Counted from the stretch's first letter, positions 6,708 through 14,687 are shown. The stretch: 18,876 bases of DNA from DASVUC01 sp036387255 (GCA_036387255.1 DASVUC010000210.1:1-18876), one strand, 5' to 3'. Made by a program: numbers and translations. Notes: generated from the sequence alone by a model not told the origin.

Positions 6708-7124
6708 ATGAGTCGAATCCTGGCGGCCGTCAGCAGCCCGTGGGCATCCGAGCGCGTCGCCGACGCGCTGGCGGAACTTGCCAAGCGGCTTGGCGCCGAG
6801 GTGCTGGTCTGCCACGTCTCCCGCCCCTCCGGCGGTCAGATGCGCGAGCACGAGCAAGCCGACGGCGAAACCGCCATCAGCCGACTGCGCGAGCGGCTCG
6901 AATCCCACAATGTCACCGTGCAAACACTGCTGATGTTCAGCGACGACATCGCACGCGCGATACTGAACACTGCTGTCGAGCGCGAGGTGTCGCTGATTGT
7001 CCTTGGTTTGACAGGCAAGAATGTGTTCGCCCGCCTGCTCGCGGGAAACGTTCCGGTGGAACTGATCAAGAACACGCGGATTCCCGTGCTTCTGCTCCCG
7101 CCGGATTTCAAAGGATCGATCTAG
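6708..7124 (+). CDS. universal stress protein (UspA family)
   Basis: A 138-residue protein. The ATG at 6708 is preferred because the product then opens MSRILAAVSSPW like the family, with AAGAGA 5 bases upstream; the in-frame ATG at 6687 would add 7 residues. The fold is that of a small alpha/beta Usp domain: strand 1 RILAAVS, strand 2 AEVLVCHVSRP, then LIVLGLTGKNVFARLLAGNVPVELI. The last part follows the ATP-binding G-x2-G-x9-G-[ST] pattern with Asn in the final position, so nucleotide binding is likely. The ending IPVLLLPPDF is typical. The gene follows rdgB closely and is probably in the same transcript; its role is general stress tolerance, by family inference. Confidence 0.85.
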   Translation: MSRILAAVSSPWASERVADALAELAKRLGAEVLVCHVSRPSGGQMREHEQADGETAISRLRERLESHNVTVQTLLMFSDDIARAILNTAVEREVSLIVLGLTGKNVFARLLAGNVPVELIKNTRIPVLLLPPDFKGSI

Positions 7125-7142
7125 AATGCACGGTCTGTGCTC

Positions 7143-7475
7143 TCACGTTTCCACGGAAACCGTGTGCAGTCCTAAAACATCTCCCGTCTTTGTCTGTCCC
7201 AGGACGTAAACATCCACCTGTCGCTGCCCAACCCGCAGCACCTTCAGGTTCCTGAGCAACCGCTGCATCGTCTTTTGAAGTTGTCGGTACCTCGGCCCGT
7301 CGTCCCCATTCAGAAGCTCTGCGAAGAACGCATCCGGCGACTGCTCGACCACCGCGCGCCCATTGATCAGCTCTTCGATTTTTTGCACACGAATCACCTC
7401 AAACGGATGATCCGATTCGCTCGGATAAACCAGCCCCGCGCTGGCCTTGCGGAGGATCTCCAGGTGGTCGTTCAT
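7143..7475 (-). CDS. NuiA-like inhibitor of NucA nuclease
   Basis: A 110-residue cytosolic protein without signal peptide. Its ATG at 7475 overlaps the stop of the upstream nuclease gene (ATGA). Hallmarks of the nuclease A inhibitor family: KASAGLVYPSESDHPFEVI (10-28), PDAFFAELL, then the end NLKVLRVGQRQVDVYVLG (77-93) and GDVLGLHTVSVET (98-110). As I recall the Anabaena NucA-NuiA complex, a Glu in the first motif and the C-terminal Thr of NuiA reach the nuclease active site and its metal. Here Glu20 (in SESD) and the C-terminal Thr110 occupy those places. The pairing with a NucA-type nuclease directly upstream makes the function clear: protection of the cytoplasm, or control of the nuclease. 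A longer frame open to 7586 lies inside the nuclease gene and was rejected. Confidence 0.88.
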   Translation of the reverse strand: MNDHLEILRKASAGLVYPSESDHPFEVIRVQKIEELINGRAVVEQSPDAFFAELLNGDDGPRYRQLQKTMQRLLRNLKVLRVGQRQVDVYVLGQTKTGDVLGLHTVSVET

Positions 7476-8428
7476 CGGTCCATCTTCTGCCGCAAGACCT
7501 GTGCGATCTCTGCCGGCACGCGATCGAAAAATTGATACCCCGTCGCATGCTCGATCTCCGCCGGCGTCACGCGGTACTGCTTCCAATTCGTGCTCACGTC
7601 CTGCTCGTTGGGCATGCGAATGCTGATCACCCGCGTCGACGTGTTGATCTTCGCCAGGTCATCCTCGCCTCCCGCTTCCGGCACGACAACCACCACTTTC
7701 CAGCACTCCGCCGGCACATCCACCTTGCCCCGCGCAATCGTTCCCTTTGATCCCGCGCGTCCGCTGACGATGTACAGCCGATCGTGCTCGCGCTTCACCA
7801 GCGTGCGGCAATACTCCTCCAGGTCCGCCCAGCCCTTCTGATTTACGTTCGGCGCCTGCGGGATGATGTTGGTCATCACGAACGTCGCGAAGCTCATCTC
7901 GTCCGTCGCCGCCCGATCACTGTGCGGACAGAGGTGGCCGCGGTCGTAACCGGAGCCGGAGTAATCTTTGTGCGTCACGCGATAGAACCCCGGCGGCAGC
8001 GTGATGTCCGGATCGAACATCTGCTTCCGCGGAGCTGTTCCCAGATCCAGCTTCGTCACCCGCCAGCTCACCCAATTTGGCGTGCCGAGTGAATCGTTGT
8101 AGCTCAGCGCGTAGTAGGGCTTGAGCATGAGGTAGTTGCTGCGGCTGCCCAGGTCATGCGTAGCGCCGCTGGGATTGCCGAGCAGAAGCTGCTCCGACGC
8201 CGCAGGTGAAGCGGTAGGGGGCTGCTGCGACCGGGCAACGGTTCCCTCGCGGGCCGGCGGTTGGCCCGGCTGCTGGGTGCGCGTGCGACTGATCCAGTAG
8301 ACGATTCCCCCGACGACCAGGATCGCGATCACGATGAGTTGCAGCCGCGCATCCAGCGAGAGAAAAGCGCGGGTGGCGCGCTGCACATCCCGCTCGTCAA
8401 GTCCGTTCGACCGCCGGCGTCTTCCCAT
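7472..8428 (-). CDS. membrane-anchored DNA/RNA non-specific endonuclease (NucA/EndA type)
   Basis: A 318-residue protein of the beta-beta-alpha-metal nuclease family. A basic N-terminus is followed by one membrane segment at residues 29-46 (LQLIVIAILVVGGIVYWI), then a Pro/Ser/Gln-rich linker (50-85) and the catalytic domain (about 100-312). The active-site motif is DRGH (162-165), and the metal-binding Asn region reads TNIIPQAPNVNQKGW (186-200). No signal-peptidase site is apparent, so the enzyme should stay tethered with its domain outside the cytoplasm. This layout is like streptococcal EndA, the nuclease of DNA uptake, as well as Anabaena NucA. The gene lies 45 bases after pilT and its stop overlaps the inhibitor's ATG. 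No Shine-Dalgarno is seen; a -10-like element is 10 bases upstream. The role may be DNA uptake, nutrient scavenging or defence. Confidence 0.92.
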   Translation of the reverse strand: MGRRRRSNGLDERDVQRATRAFLSLDARLQLIVIAILVVGGIVYWISRTRTQQPGQPPAREGTVARSQQPPTASPAASEQLLLGNPSGATHDLGSRSNYLMLKPYYALSYNDSLGTPNWVSWRVTKLDLGTAPRKQMFDPDITLPPGFYRVTHKDYSGSGYDRGHLCPHSDRAATDEMSFATFVMTNIIPQAPNVNQKGWADLEEYCRTLVKREHDRLYIVSGRAGSKGTIARGKVDVPAECWKVVVVVPEAGGEDDLAKINTSTRVISIRMPNEQDVSTNWKQYRVTPAEIEHATGYQFFDRVPAEIAQVLRQKMDR

Positions 8429-8438
8429 GACAAATCAG

Positions 8439-8468
8439 AGCATAACCACCCGCCGCGCATGCGAGCAA
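8439..8468 (-). promoter_or_regulatory. candidate promoter for nucA-nuiA
   Basis: On the minus strand TTGCTC (8468-8463) and TATGCT (8444-8439) are 18 bases apart, and transcription would start about 4 bases before the nuclease ATG. The nuclease and inhibitor could therefore be expressed apart from pilT. Confidence 0.35.
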
Positions 8469-8473
8469 TCCGC

Positions 8474-9622
8474 TTAATGTCCCGCACCCGGCGCCGCCAG
8501 GGGACGCGGTTTCGGCGGCTGCGGAACGTGCGGCCCCGCGCCTTCGCTCGGCGGCTTGTTGGCGCCGATCCCGCGCAGCGACATTGAAAGCGCATCGCGG
8601 TTCGTTGCGTTCCGCATGGCCTCGGCGTGAGTGACCAATTCCTGCTTGAAGAGCGTCAGAATCGATTGGTCAAACGTGTGCTGCCCATTGCCGGCGCCTT
8701 TCAGATATTCCCCCAGCTCCAGCGCGCGGCCTTCCAGGATGTACTTCATCGGCACCGGCCCGCCCCGCAGGATTTCCGTCGCCGGGCGGCGCGATCCATC
8801 TCGGCAGATCATCAAGCGCTGCGAGATGATGGCTTCCAGGTTGCCCGCCAGTTGCGTCAGCAGCAGCTTGTGCTCGGACGGAGGGAACATCGCGATGATG
8901 CGCTCGATCGTCTGTGGCGCGCTTGCCGAGTGAACGGTCGAGAAGACCTGGTGCCCCGTATCTGCCGCGCGCAGCGCGATACGAAGCGTATCCATATCGC
9001 GCAGCTCGCCCACCAGCACCACGTCCGGATCCTGTCGCAGCGACTGCCGCAACGCCGATTCGAAGCTCGTCGTGTCTGTTCCCACCTCAAGCTGCGCAAT
9101 GAGCGCCTGCTTCGGCGTATGCAGATACTCCACCGGGTCTTCAATCGTGATGATCTTGCACGGGTGCTGCTGATTGATCAGGTCGATCATCGCCGCCAGC
9201 GTTGTCGACTTACCCGAGCCCGTCGTTCCCGTCACCAGCGTCAGGCCGCGATGCGACACCGCGATCTCCTTCACGATCGGCGGCAAGTGCAGCTCTTCAA
9301 CGCTGCGGATCTTGCTCTTGATGATGCGCATCGTGATCCCCGGCGAGCCAAGCTGGTGATACGCCGAGCACCGAAACCGCGAGAGACCGGGAACGGCATA
9401 CGAAAAATCCATCCCCGCGATCATCCGCTCTTCCGCGTTCTCCTGGAGGCGCTTGGGCGCGATTGAGACGACAAAGTTGTGCACCTCTTCATCCGTCAGC
9501 GGCGGCTGATCCGTATTCCGCATGATCCCGCCCAACCGCAGGCTCGGCGGAAGCCCCGCCTGAATGTGGACATCCGAAGCGTCGTTCGTCACCGCAAAGT
9601 GAAGGAGTCTTTGGAAGTCCAT
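8474..9622 (-). CDS. pilT: type IV pilus retraction ATPase PilT
   Basis: PilT is the hexameric ATPase at the pilus base that drives depolymerisation of the type IV pilus, powering twitching and DNA import. Length is 382 residues from the ATG at 9622 (AAGGG 5 bases upstream); a frame open to 9991 is discarded because the family starts at MDFQRLLHFAV. Motifs: N-terminal SDVHIQAGLPPSLRLGG (16-32), Walker A GTTGSGKS (132-139), Asp box IEDPVEYLH (160-168), Walker B DPDVVLVGELRD (198-209), His box TGHQVFSTVH (222-231). The region after about residue 350 is a Pro-rich tail (PQPPKPRPLAAPGAGH) not needed for activity. It is the first gene of the pilT-nucA-nuiA run and divergent from the glycosidase cluster, 81 bases between the two ATGs. 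Confidence 0.95.
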   Translation of the reverse strand: MDFQRLLHFAVTNDASDVHIQAGLPPSLRLGGIMRNTDQPPLTDEEVHNFVVSIAPKRLQENAEERMIAGMDFSYAVPGLSRFRCSAYHQLGSPGITMRIIKSKIRSVEELHLPPIVKEIAVSHRGLTLVTGTTGSGKSTTLAAMIDLINQQHPCKIITIEDPVEYLHTPKQALIAQLEVGTDTTSFESALRQSLRQDPDVVLVGELRDMDTLRIALRAADTGHQVFSTVHSASAPQTIERIIAMFPPSEHKLLLTQLAGNLEAIISQRLMICRDGSRRPATEILRGGPVPMKYILEGRALELGEYLKGAGNGQHTFDQSILTLFKQELVTHAEAMRNATNRDALSMSLRGIGANKPPSEGAGPHVPQPPKPRPLAAPGAGH

Positions 9623-9703
9623 GAGCGCCCTTGGAATTGGACAGATGTGTCTCTTGAACCTCCTCAAGTATATTCTGACCCGGCCGAACGCAAAGGAAAT
9701 TGC

Positions 9704-11608
9704 ATGACAAAATCCGCTCTTGCGGCGCTGCTCCTGGCAGTGCTCCTTCTCGCACCGGGTCGGGCTGGCGCCGAGCCGACGCTCACGGGCAAAAAGCTGC
9801 TGCAATACGGCTGGGATTCCCCCGACACCGCCTACTACCGGAAGAATCTGAAGGCGATGGAGCGCTCGCCCTTCGACGGCATCCTGCTCACCGTCCGACC
9901 TGCCAAAGGCGAAGGAAAGCTCGGCGGCTCCGACTCGCTCGGGTGGTTGACCTTCGGCAGTGACAAGTTCAAGCCCGAGCAGTACCAGCACGCCATCGAA
10001 GATCTCCAGGCATCCAAATCCAGCAAGTTCACCGACAACTTCATCGCCATCATCAGCCAGCCCCCTGCGACGGGCTTAAATTGGTTTGACGATGCCGCGT
10101 GGGCAACGGTCGCCCATAACGTCCGCGCGATTGCGCATGTCGCAAAGCAGGGCGGCTGCGCCGGGATCATGTTCGATCCGGAAGAGTACGCGCACCCGCT
10201 CTGGTCCTACGCCCGGCTGCCCGAAAGCTGGCGCAAAGAGCACACCTACGCGCAGCACGTCGAGAAGGTACGCCAGCGCGGCCGCGAGTTTGCCAAAGCC
10301 GTCGACGCGGAATTTCCCGGCGCAACCATCCTCACGCTCTTCGGCCCCTATCTCTTCGCCCAGAACGTGAACTGGATCGGCAAAGAGAAAGCGGCCGAAG
10401 CAAATTACAGTCTGCTCGGGCCGTTCTATGACGGGATCCTCGAAGCCGCCGCCGATAACACGCTCCTCGTCGACGGTTACGAGCATTCCTATGGCTACAA
10501 GTCCGAGCAGCAGTTCAAGGACGCCCGCGGCGAAATGATCGATATACCCAAAGCGCTCAGCGCCGTTCCAAACGAGTTCGCCGCGCACGTGAAAGTCGGC
10601 TTCGGCCTCTGGCTCGACAACAACAGCGGCCAGCTCGGGGGCTGGTTCAAACCGGAAGAGAAGAAGAACTACTTCACGCCGCAGCAGTGGCAGCAATCGG
10701 TGCATCACGCGCTGATGCACACCGATAAGTACGTCTGGATCTACAACGAGCGTGCGCGCTGGTGGGACGCCACGCCGGGAGAAGCTTACGTGAACGCGAC
10801 CCAGGCCGCCCGTGATGACACGCCCACCACCTCCAGCGCCCCCCGCACCTACAACAACCAGCTCAAAATCATCGAGAACCCCCAGCCGCTCATTGCCGAT
10901 CACCCGGAATGGTGTGAACCGATCCGCGAGCTGCGCCATTATGAAGCTCCCGCGCTGGTGCAGGATTCCGGCGCGGATCTCGACGTGCGCGCGTGGCGCT
11001 ATTCCTACAACGCGCGCGGCATCATCGAGATGCCCAACAGTCTCCGCGCCGCCGACACTGCCATCGTCGTCGTCCACCCCTGGGGCATCGACGACGGCCA
11101 GGGCTGGAAAACCCCCGAACCCGCCGGCATCGTCGACTTCTGCACGCCGGAAAAGAACAAGCTCGCCTCCGGCCACACGCGTACCATCATCAACCCGTTC
11201 CTGAAGAAGTACCGCTCCAAGGTCGGCCTCGTCGTCTACAGCCTCCCCGGCGATTGCGACCCAATCCGAAAGAAGATGTACCGCTCTTTCGCCGCGCGAC
11301 CCACCGAGGTTCAACGGCGCGAAGGCGCAGCCGAGCTTAAAGCGAAGCTCAGCAGCTTCACTTACCGCGGGCAGCCGCTCCCGCAAAGTCTCACCGTCTC
11401 CGGCGATAGGCCCACCATCGAGTACTTCCAGCAATTCTCCGGCCTCGACGCCGGAGATCGCTACAACAACGCCGGCTTCTGGGAACTTCCGATTCCCGTC
11501 ACCAAAGACATCGACGTCGAGACCGATGATGTCGTCGCCTATGACAACGAAGGTTACGAGCCGCTGAAGAAGTTCCTCCAGGCCAACCGCATCCGCCACG
11601 GCTCCTGA
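9704..11608 (+). CDS. exported glycosidase-like protein fused to a cysteine-hydrolase-like domain, frameshifted
   Basis: ATG at 9704 with AAAGGA 6 bases upstream; 634 residues to the TGA at 11606. A signal peptide (MTKSALAALLLAVLLLAPGRAGA) is followed by a region of about 350 residues with TIM-barrel character: FDGILLTVRP, GIMFDPEEYAHPLW, ATILTLFGPY, LLVDGYEHSY, VGFGLWLDN, KYVWIYNERARWW. The DPEEY acidic pair is a candidate catalytic site; the family is not recognised. From about residue 446 the protein resembles an isochorismatase-like cysteine hydrolase (DTAIVVVHPWG, VGLVVYSLPGD, EPLKKFLQANRIRH). It breaks off at His632; the continuation lies in another frame (11602-11817) and carries the candidate catalytic Cys. 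One base appears to be missing near 11600. It is either a recent pseudogene or a sequencing error. First gene of the exported cluster. Confidence 0.75.
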   Translation: MTKSALAALLLAVLLLAPGRAGAEPTLTGKKLLQYGWDSPDTAYYRKNLKAMERSPFDGILLTVRPAKGEGKLGGSDSLGWLTFGSDKFKPEQYQHAIEDLQASKSSKFTDNFIAIISQPPATGLNWFDDAAWATVAHNVRAIAHVAKQGGCAGIMFDPEEYAHPLWSYARLPESWRKEHTYAQHVEKVRQRGREFAKAVDAEFPGATILTLFGPYLFAQNVNWIGKEKAAEANYSLLGPFYDGILEAAADNTLLVDGYEHSYGYKSEQQFKDARGEMIDIPKALSAVPNEFAAHVKVGFGLWLDNNSGQLGGWFKPEEKKNYFTPQQWQQSVHHALMHTDKYVWIYNERARWWDATPGEAYVNATQAARDDTPTTSSAPRTYNNQLKIIENPQPLIADHPEWCEPIRELRHYEAPALVQDSGADLDVRAWRYSYNARGIIEMPNSLRAADTAIVVVHPWGIDDGQGWKTPEPAGIVDFCTPEKNKLASGHTRTIINPFLKKYRSKVGLVVYSLPGDCDPIRKKMYRSFAARPTEVQRREGAAELKAKLSSFTYRGQPLPQSLTVSGDRPTIEYFQQFSGLDAGDRYNNAGFWELPIPVTKDIDVETDDVVAYDNEGYEPLKKFLQANRIRHGS

Positions 11609-11817
11609 CCGGCTACGCCACCAATCTGTGCTACGCCCAGACGACCGCTGGTTATCAGAATCTCTCGAAAGACTTCGACGTCTTCCTCGTCGGCGATGCA
11701 ACGCTGGCAACCTTTCCCGCGATGACCAAGCCAAGCGTCACCACCAGCTCGGCCCTGGCGTTTGCTTCGCTGGAACATCTGGTGACGCAGACGAGCTGGA
11801 TTCGCAGCCGCGATTGA
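11602..11817 (+). pseudogene. out-of-frame C-terminus of the cysteine-hydrolase-like domain
   Basis: Translated from 11602 this reads LLTGYATNLCYAQTTAGY, then LSKDFDVFLVGDATLATFP and ends TQTSWIRSRD at a TGA (11815-11817). It is the expected end of an isochorismatase-like fold: the GYATNLC motif with the candidate nucleophile Cys (codon 11629-11631) and the final strand DVFLVGDAT. In the upstream frame the family's usual strand reads RIRH before a stop. Inserting one base between 11600 and 11602 (GG to GTG, for example) would give RIRHVLLTGYATNLC without interruption and a total of about 704 residues. Confidence 0.8.
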
Positions 11818-11875
11818 AAGCGCTTCGGCAGGGGGGTACCGTCACCGCGACTGAACGAAAGCAGAGGGAATGGAC

Positions 11876-14671
11876 ATGGCCGCACGGGTGCTCGGACTGT
11901 TGATGTTCGTCTTGACGATCGGCGTCGCTCGTGGGGCGGGAACGAGCGTTGAGGTGGTGAACAACCATCCCTTCGCAATTCATCAACCGGTCGAGCTGAA
12001 GGGGGTTCAAGTCGACCCATCGGTGGGGCAGCAGGTGGGGAATGATGCAATTGTTTTGGCTAACGCCGGCGCTGGGCAATCTGCACCGGTTTCAAGCGCG
12101 GAAGCACGCGATCCCGTGAAAGTGGAACCGGTTGATGGCGGAGTGCGCGTTCACCACAAGGGCGCCGACCTCGGCGTGCTCTCCTGGGACGTAATCGTCC
12201 AGAAGGTCGAGAAGGAGCAAAAGGAGTACATCTCCACGAAGCGAAACTTTGATGAGTCGTTCAAGCCAATGCCGCTGAAGTTTGAGAAGTCCGGCGAAGG
12301 GCCGCTCTTCGAGAACTGGTCCGCCAGCGGAGAGAAGGACGGTACTCAGCTGAATGTGGAGCTCCGCGCCTACCGATCCGGCTTCCTCGACGCGACCGTC
12401 GCCATCGCCAACAAGACATCGCCGGTAAAGAACGTGTATGCCGCGGTGATCTGCCGCTGGCAGCAAACCTCGGTGGGTCGGCACTCGGTCAATTATAACA
12501 ACCAGGTGATCTCGCTGAATGATGCGGGCTTCACACCCTTTCGCGCCGGCACCGAACGTCATCTCTACGTCATGCGCGGCGCGGACTGGATCAACTCGCA
12601 ACTCGGCACCAGCTCCGTCGCCTGGCTCAACGACTTCACGCCCTCTTTCACCGTCCACAAAGATGCTGCGGGCAAGCAGCCCGCCCGTTGGCTCGGCGCC
12701 AACACCGCGCAGCTCGGCCAGGAAGCGCAGCTCTCCGGCAATAACCTTTATTCCATCACCGAGATCGCCCGCCCCAACATCAAAGGCTACCGCTCCCGCC
12801 TCGACGACAACGTCCTCCCCCAGCCCGGCAATGACCCGCTCAAGATCACCTCGCGCCTGATCTTCTCCACCAGTGCGATGACGGACGAGCAGGTCGATCA
12901 AGCCTTCATCGCCATGACCAGCTTCCGTCACCAGGACAAGATCGACGCCGGCACACGCCTCACCCTCGGCGTCCCTTTCACCAGGTTCGGCACCGCTTAC
13001 TTCCCCTATTCCACCTTCGGCGAAAACTTCATCAACCTCCGCATCCCCGGCATGAGCAAGGAGGGTTACTGGCCCCTCGCCGCCGAGACCGTCAACCGCT
13101 GGGAGCTCTTCACCGACGACATCAAGCGCGACCTTCGCATCCTCAAGGCCATGGGCTTCGAGCTCGATCGCCTGCATCACCTCGAGCTGCTTTGGGATAA
13201 GGATCCCGGGACCAAGAAGCCTTTCGTCGATGAGATCAAGCGCCGCGAGTACCTGGACTTCTACTTCACCGAACTGAAACACCTCGGCCTCAAGGCCCTG
13301 CTCGACGTAAAGCTCTCTCCCGAAGAAACGGCCGATCTCGTCCAGCGCTACCGCGAGCAGATTGAAGGCGTCGAGATCGACAACGAAGTCATCCTCTTCA
13401 TGATCCCGGACAACGACGTCCAGTACTGGAAGGACGTCTACGCCGCTGTGAAGAGGGTCGCGCCGGAAATGCCCGTGCATTTGACGGGCCACACCAACAC
13501 CGGCGCATTCAACCGCCTGATGAAGCTCGGTGTGCCGTTCGATCTGGTTGGCGCCCACGCGTACCTGGACGCGCTCGAAGCCATCCCCAGCTCGCGTGAT
13601 TACGCCCTCGCCGTCGCCGACTACGCATCAGAGCAGAACAAAGAGCCCGTCATCACCGAATGGAACTGGCGCTTCCTCACCCGCATGCCCTTCGAGGAGC
13701 GCGCAAAGGTCTACCCGCCCATCTTCGAGAACGTTCTGGAGACGAAGTCGATGCCGACAGTCTACCAGTTCCAGTTCCAGGACTCGCTCGCCATGAACCC
13801 GGCGCTGCTCAAGGGCATGCGCCGCTACGAGCTGCTGCTCCTCTCCCGCCGGCCCAAGCCGGAGGCGTTTGAGTTCATGAAGCTCATCCAGAAGTACGGC
13901 TCCCCGAACCACCCCAACCGCCTGCTCGACATCCCAATCCTCGACGTCGAAGCGGATGCCGACGGCAACGCCCAACTTAACTTCACCGTCACCTGCAAAG
14001 TCGACAAGATCATGAAGCTCAACGCGCTGCTCGAAGCGCCCGAAGGGGTTAAAGCCGAGACCGATCGATCCTCCATCACGCTCGGCCAGACCGGCACGTG
14101 GATGGTTCCCACGAAAGTCTCACTGGGGAAAGATGCCAAGCCTGGCTTCTACCACGTCTTCCTGCGCATCGAAGGTCCTGAAGGCATCACCCGCTACGGC
14201 TGGGCGATCATCCGCAAATCCGGCGCGCCTGAGCTAGCGGGGAAGTCCGACCAGCCATCAAAGGTGACCTACGAAGAAGGCGCGCTGCAATTCGACTTGA
14301 ACCGTCCCATCACCGTCGTCTACGGCAAAGACTGTCCCCCGATGGAACTCGAAAGCGCCTGGACAATCTTCATCACGCTCGAATCCGCGACCGGCAGGGT
14401 CGTTGAAATCGCACAGGACGATCAACCCGCCGCCCATGTCGACAACCACGCGAAGATCATCGTCAAATCCACCCGGGGCGAGAAACCCTCGGTCAAGAAG
14501 CAGGGGGATGACGAGCTTCTAGTCACCGGCGATAAAAGTGAAGACGTCGCCACCGCCGCCATGGACTTGGTTCTGAAGTACTGGATGAACGCCAAAGACT
14601 CCGCCGTCCGTCGCCTCGGCGTCACCGCCCACCCCAGCGGCAAAGGCGGCTTCCAAACAGACTTGGAGTAG
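11876..14671 (+). CDS. exported clan GH-A-like glycosidase
   Basis: A 931-residue protein. I chose the ATG at 11876 because AGAGGG lies 7 bases before it; the ATG at 11870 would overlap that site. The signal peptide is MAARVLGLLMFVLTIGVARGA. Residues 25 to about 330 look like beta-sandwich modules. The central part is TIM-barrel-like, with VEIDNEVILF giving an Asn-Glu pair (Glu504) as in the acid/base of clan GH-A, and VITEWNWR (Glu595) fitting the nucleophile; FDLVGAHAYLD lies between. A beta-rich domain follows (about 680-780). The C-terminal part (PITVVYGKDCPPMELESAW to YWMNAK) resembles the accessory N-terminal domains of some glucuronidase/hexosaminidase-like enzymes. Substrate unknown. 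It starts 58 bases after the interrupted hydrolase domain and precedes the GH2-like gene by 16 bases, so co-transcription is likely. Confidence 0.75.
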   Translation: MAARVLGLLMFVLTIGVARGAGTSVEVVNNHPFAIHQPVELKGVQVDPSVGQQVGNDAIVLANAGAGQSAPVSSAEARDPVKVEPVDGGVRVHHKGADLGVLSWDVIVQKVEKEQKEYISTKRNFDESFKPMPLKFEKSGEGPLFENWSASGEKDGTQLNVELRAYRSGFLDATVAIANKTSPVKNVYAAVICRWQQTSVGRHSVNYNNQVISLNDAGFTPFRAGTERHLYVMRGADWINSQLGTSSVAWLNDFTPSFTVHKDAAGKQPARWLGANTAQLGQEAQLSGNNLYSITEIARPNIKGYRSRLDDNVLPQPGNDPLKITSRLIFSTSAMTDEQVDQAFIAMTSFRHQDKIDAGTRLTLGVPFTRFGTAYFPYSTFGENFINLRIPGMSKEGYWPLAAETVNRWELFTDDIKRDLRILKAMGFELDRLHHLELLWDKDPGTKKPFVDEIKRREYLDFYFTELKHLGLKALLDVKLSPEETADLVQRYREQIEGVEIDNEVILFMIPDNDVQYWKDVYAAVKRVAPEMPVHLTGHTNTGAFNRLMKLGVPFDLVGAHAYLDALEAIPSSRDYALAVADYASEQNKEPVITEWNWRFLTRMPFEERAKVYPPIFENVLETKSMPTVYQFQFQDSLAMNPALLKGMRRYELLLLSRRPKPEAFEFMKLIQKYGSPNHPNRLLDIPILDVEADADGNAQLNFTVTCKVDKIMKLNALLEAPEGVKAETDRSSITLGQTGTWMVPTKVSLGKDAKPGFYHVFLRIEGPEGITRYGWAIIRKSGAPELAGKSDQPSKVTYEEGALQFDLNRPITVVYGKDCPPMELESAWTIFITLESATGRVVEIAQDDQPAAHVDNHAKIIVKSTRGEKPSVKKQGDDELLVTGDKSEDVATAAMDLVLKYWMNAKDSAVRRLGVTAHPSGKGGFQTDLE

Positions 14672-14687
14672 CACCGAGCAATAACCC

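Noticed and set aside
5640..6923. Minus-strand open frame of 427 codons across the lipoprotein, rdgB and usp genes.
   Set aside because: It spans three well-supported plus-strand genes and shows no domain.
7147..7160. GTTTCC and GGAAAC inverted pair at the end of the inhibitor gene as a bidirectional terminator.
   Set aside because: Only 2 bases between arms, inside the coding sequence and with no T-run on either side.
11595..11610. Programmed ribosomal frameshifting at the end of the first glycosidase-like gene.
   Set aside because: No slippery heptamer, no clear pausing structure and no internal Shine-Dalgarno suited to it; a single-base deletion or sequencing error is simpler.
10076..11734. 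Long open frame on the minus strand (552 codons) opposite the first glycosidase-like gene.
   Set aside because: It is the mirror of a high-GC gene: composition dominated by Val, Gly, Ala, Glu and Asp, no motifs. The plus-strand frame has a signal peptide, ribosome site and domain signatures.
12092..13558. Long open frame on the minus strand (488 codons) opposite the GH-A-like gene.
   Set aside because: Same reason: low-information composition and no recognisable family, while the plus strand encodes a clear protein with catalytic motifs.
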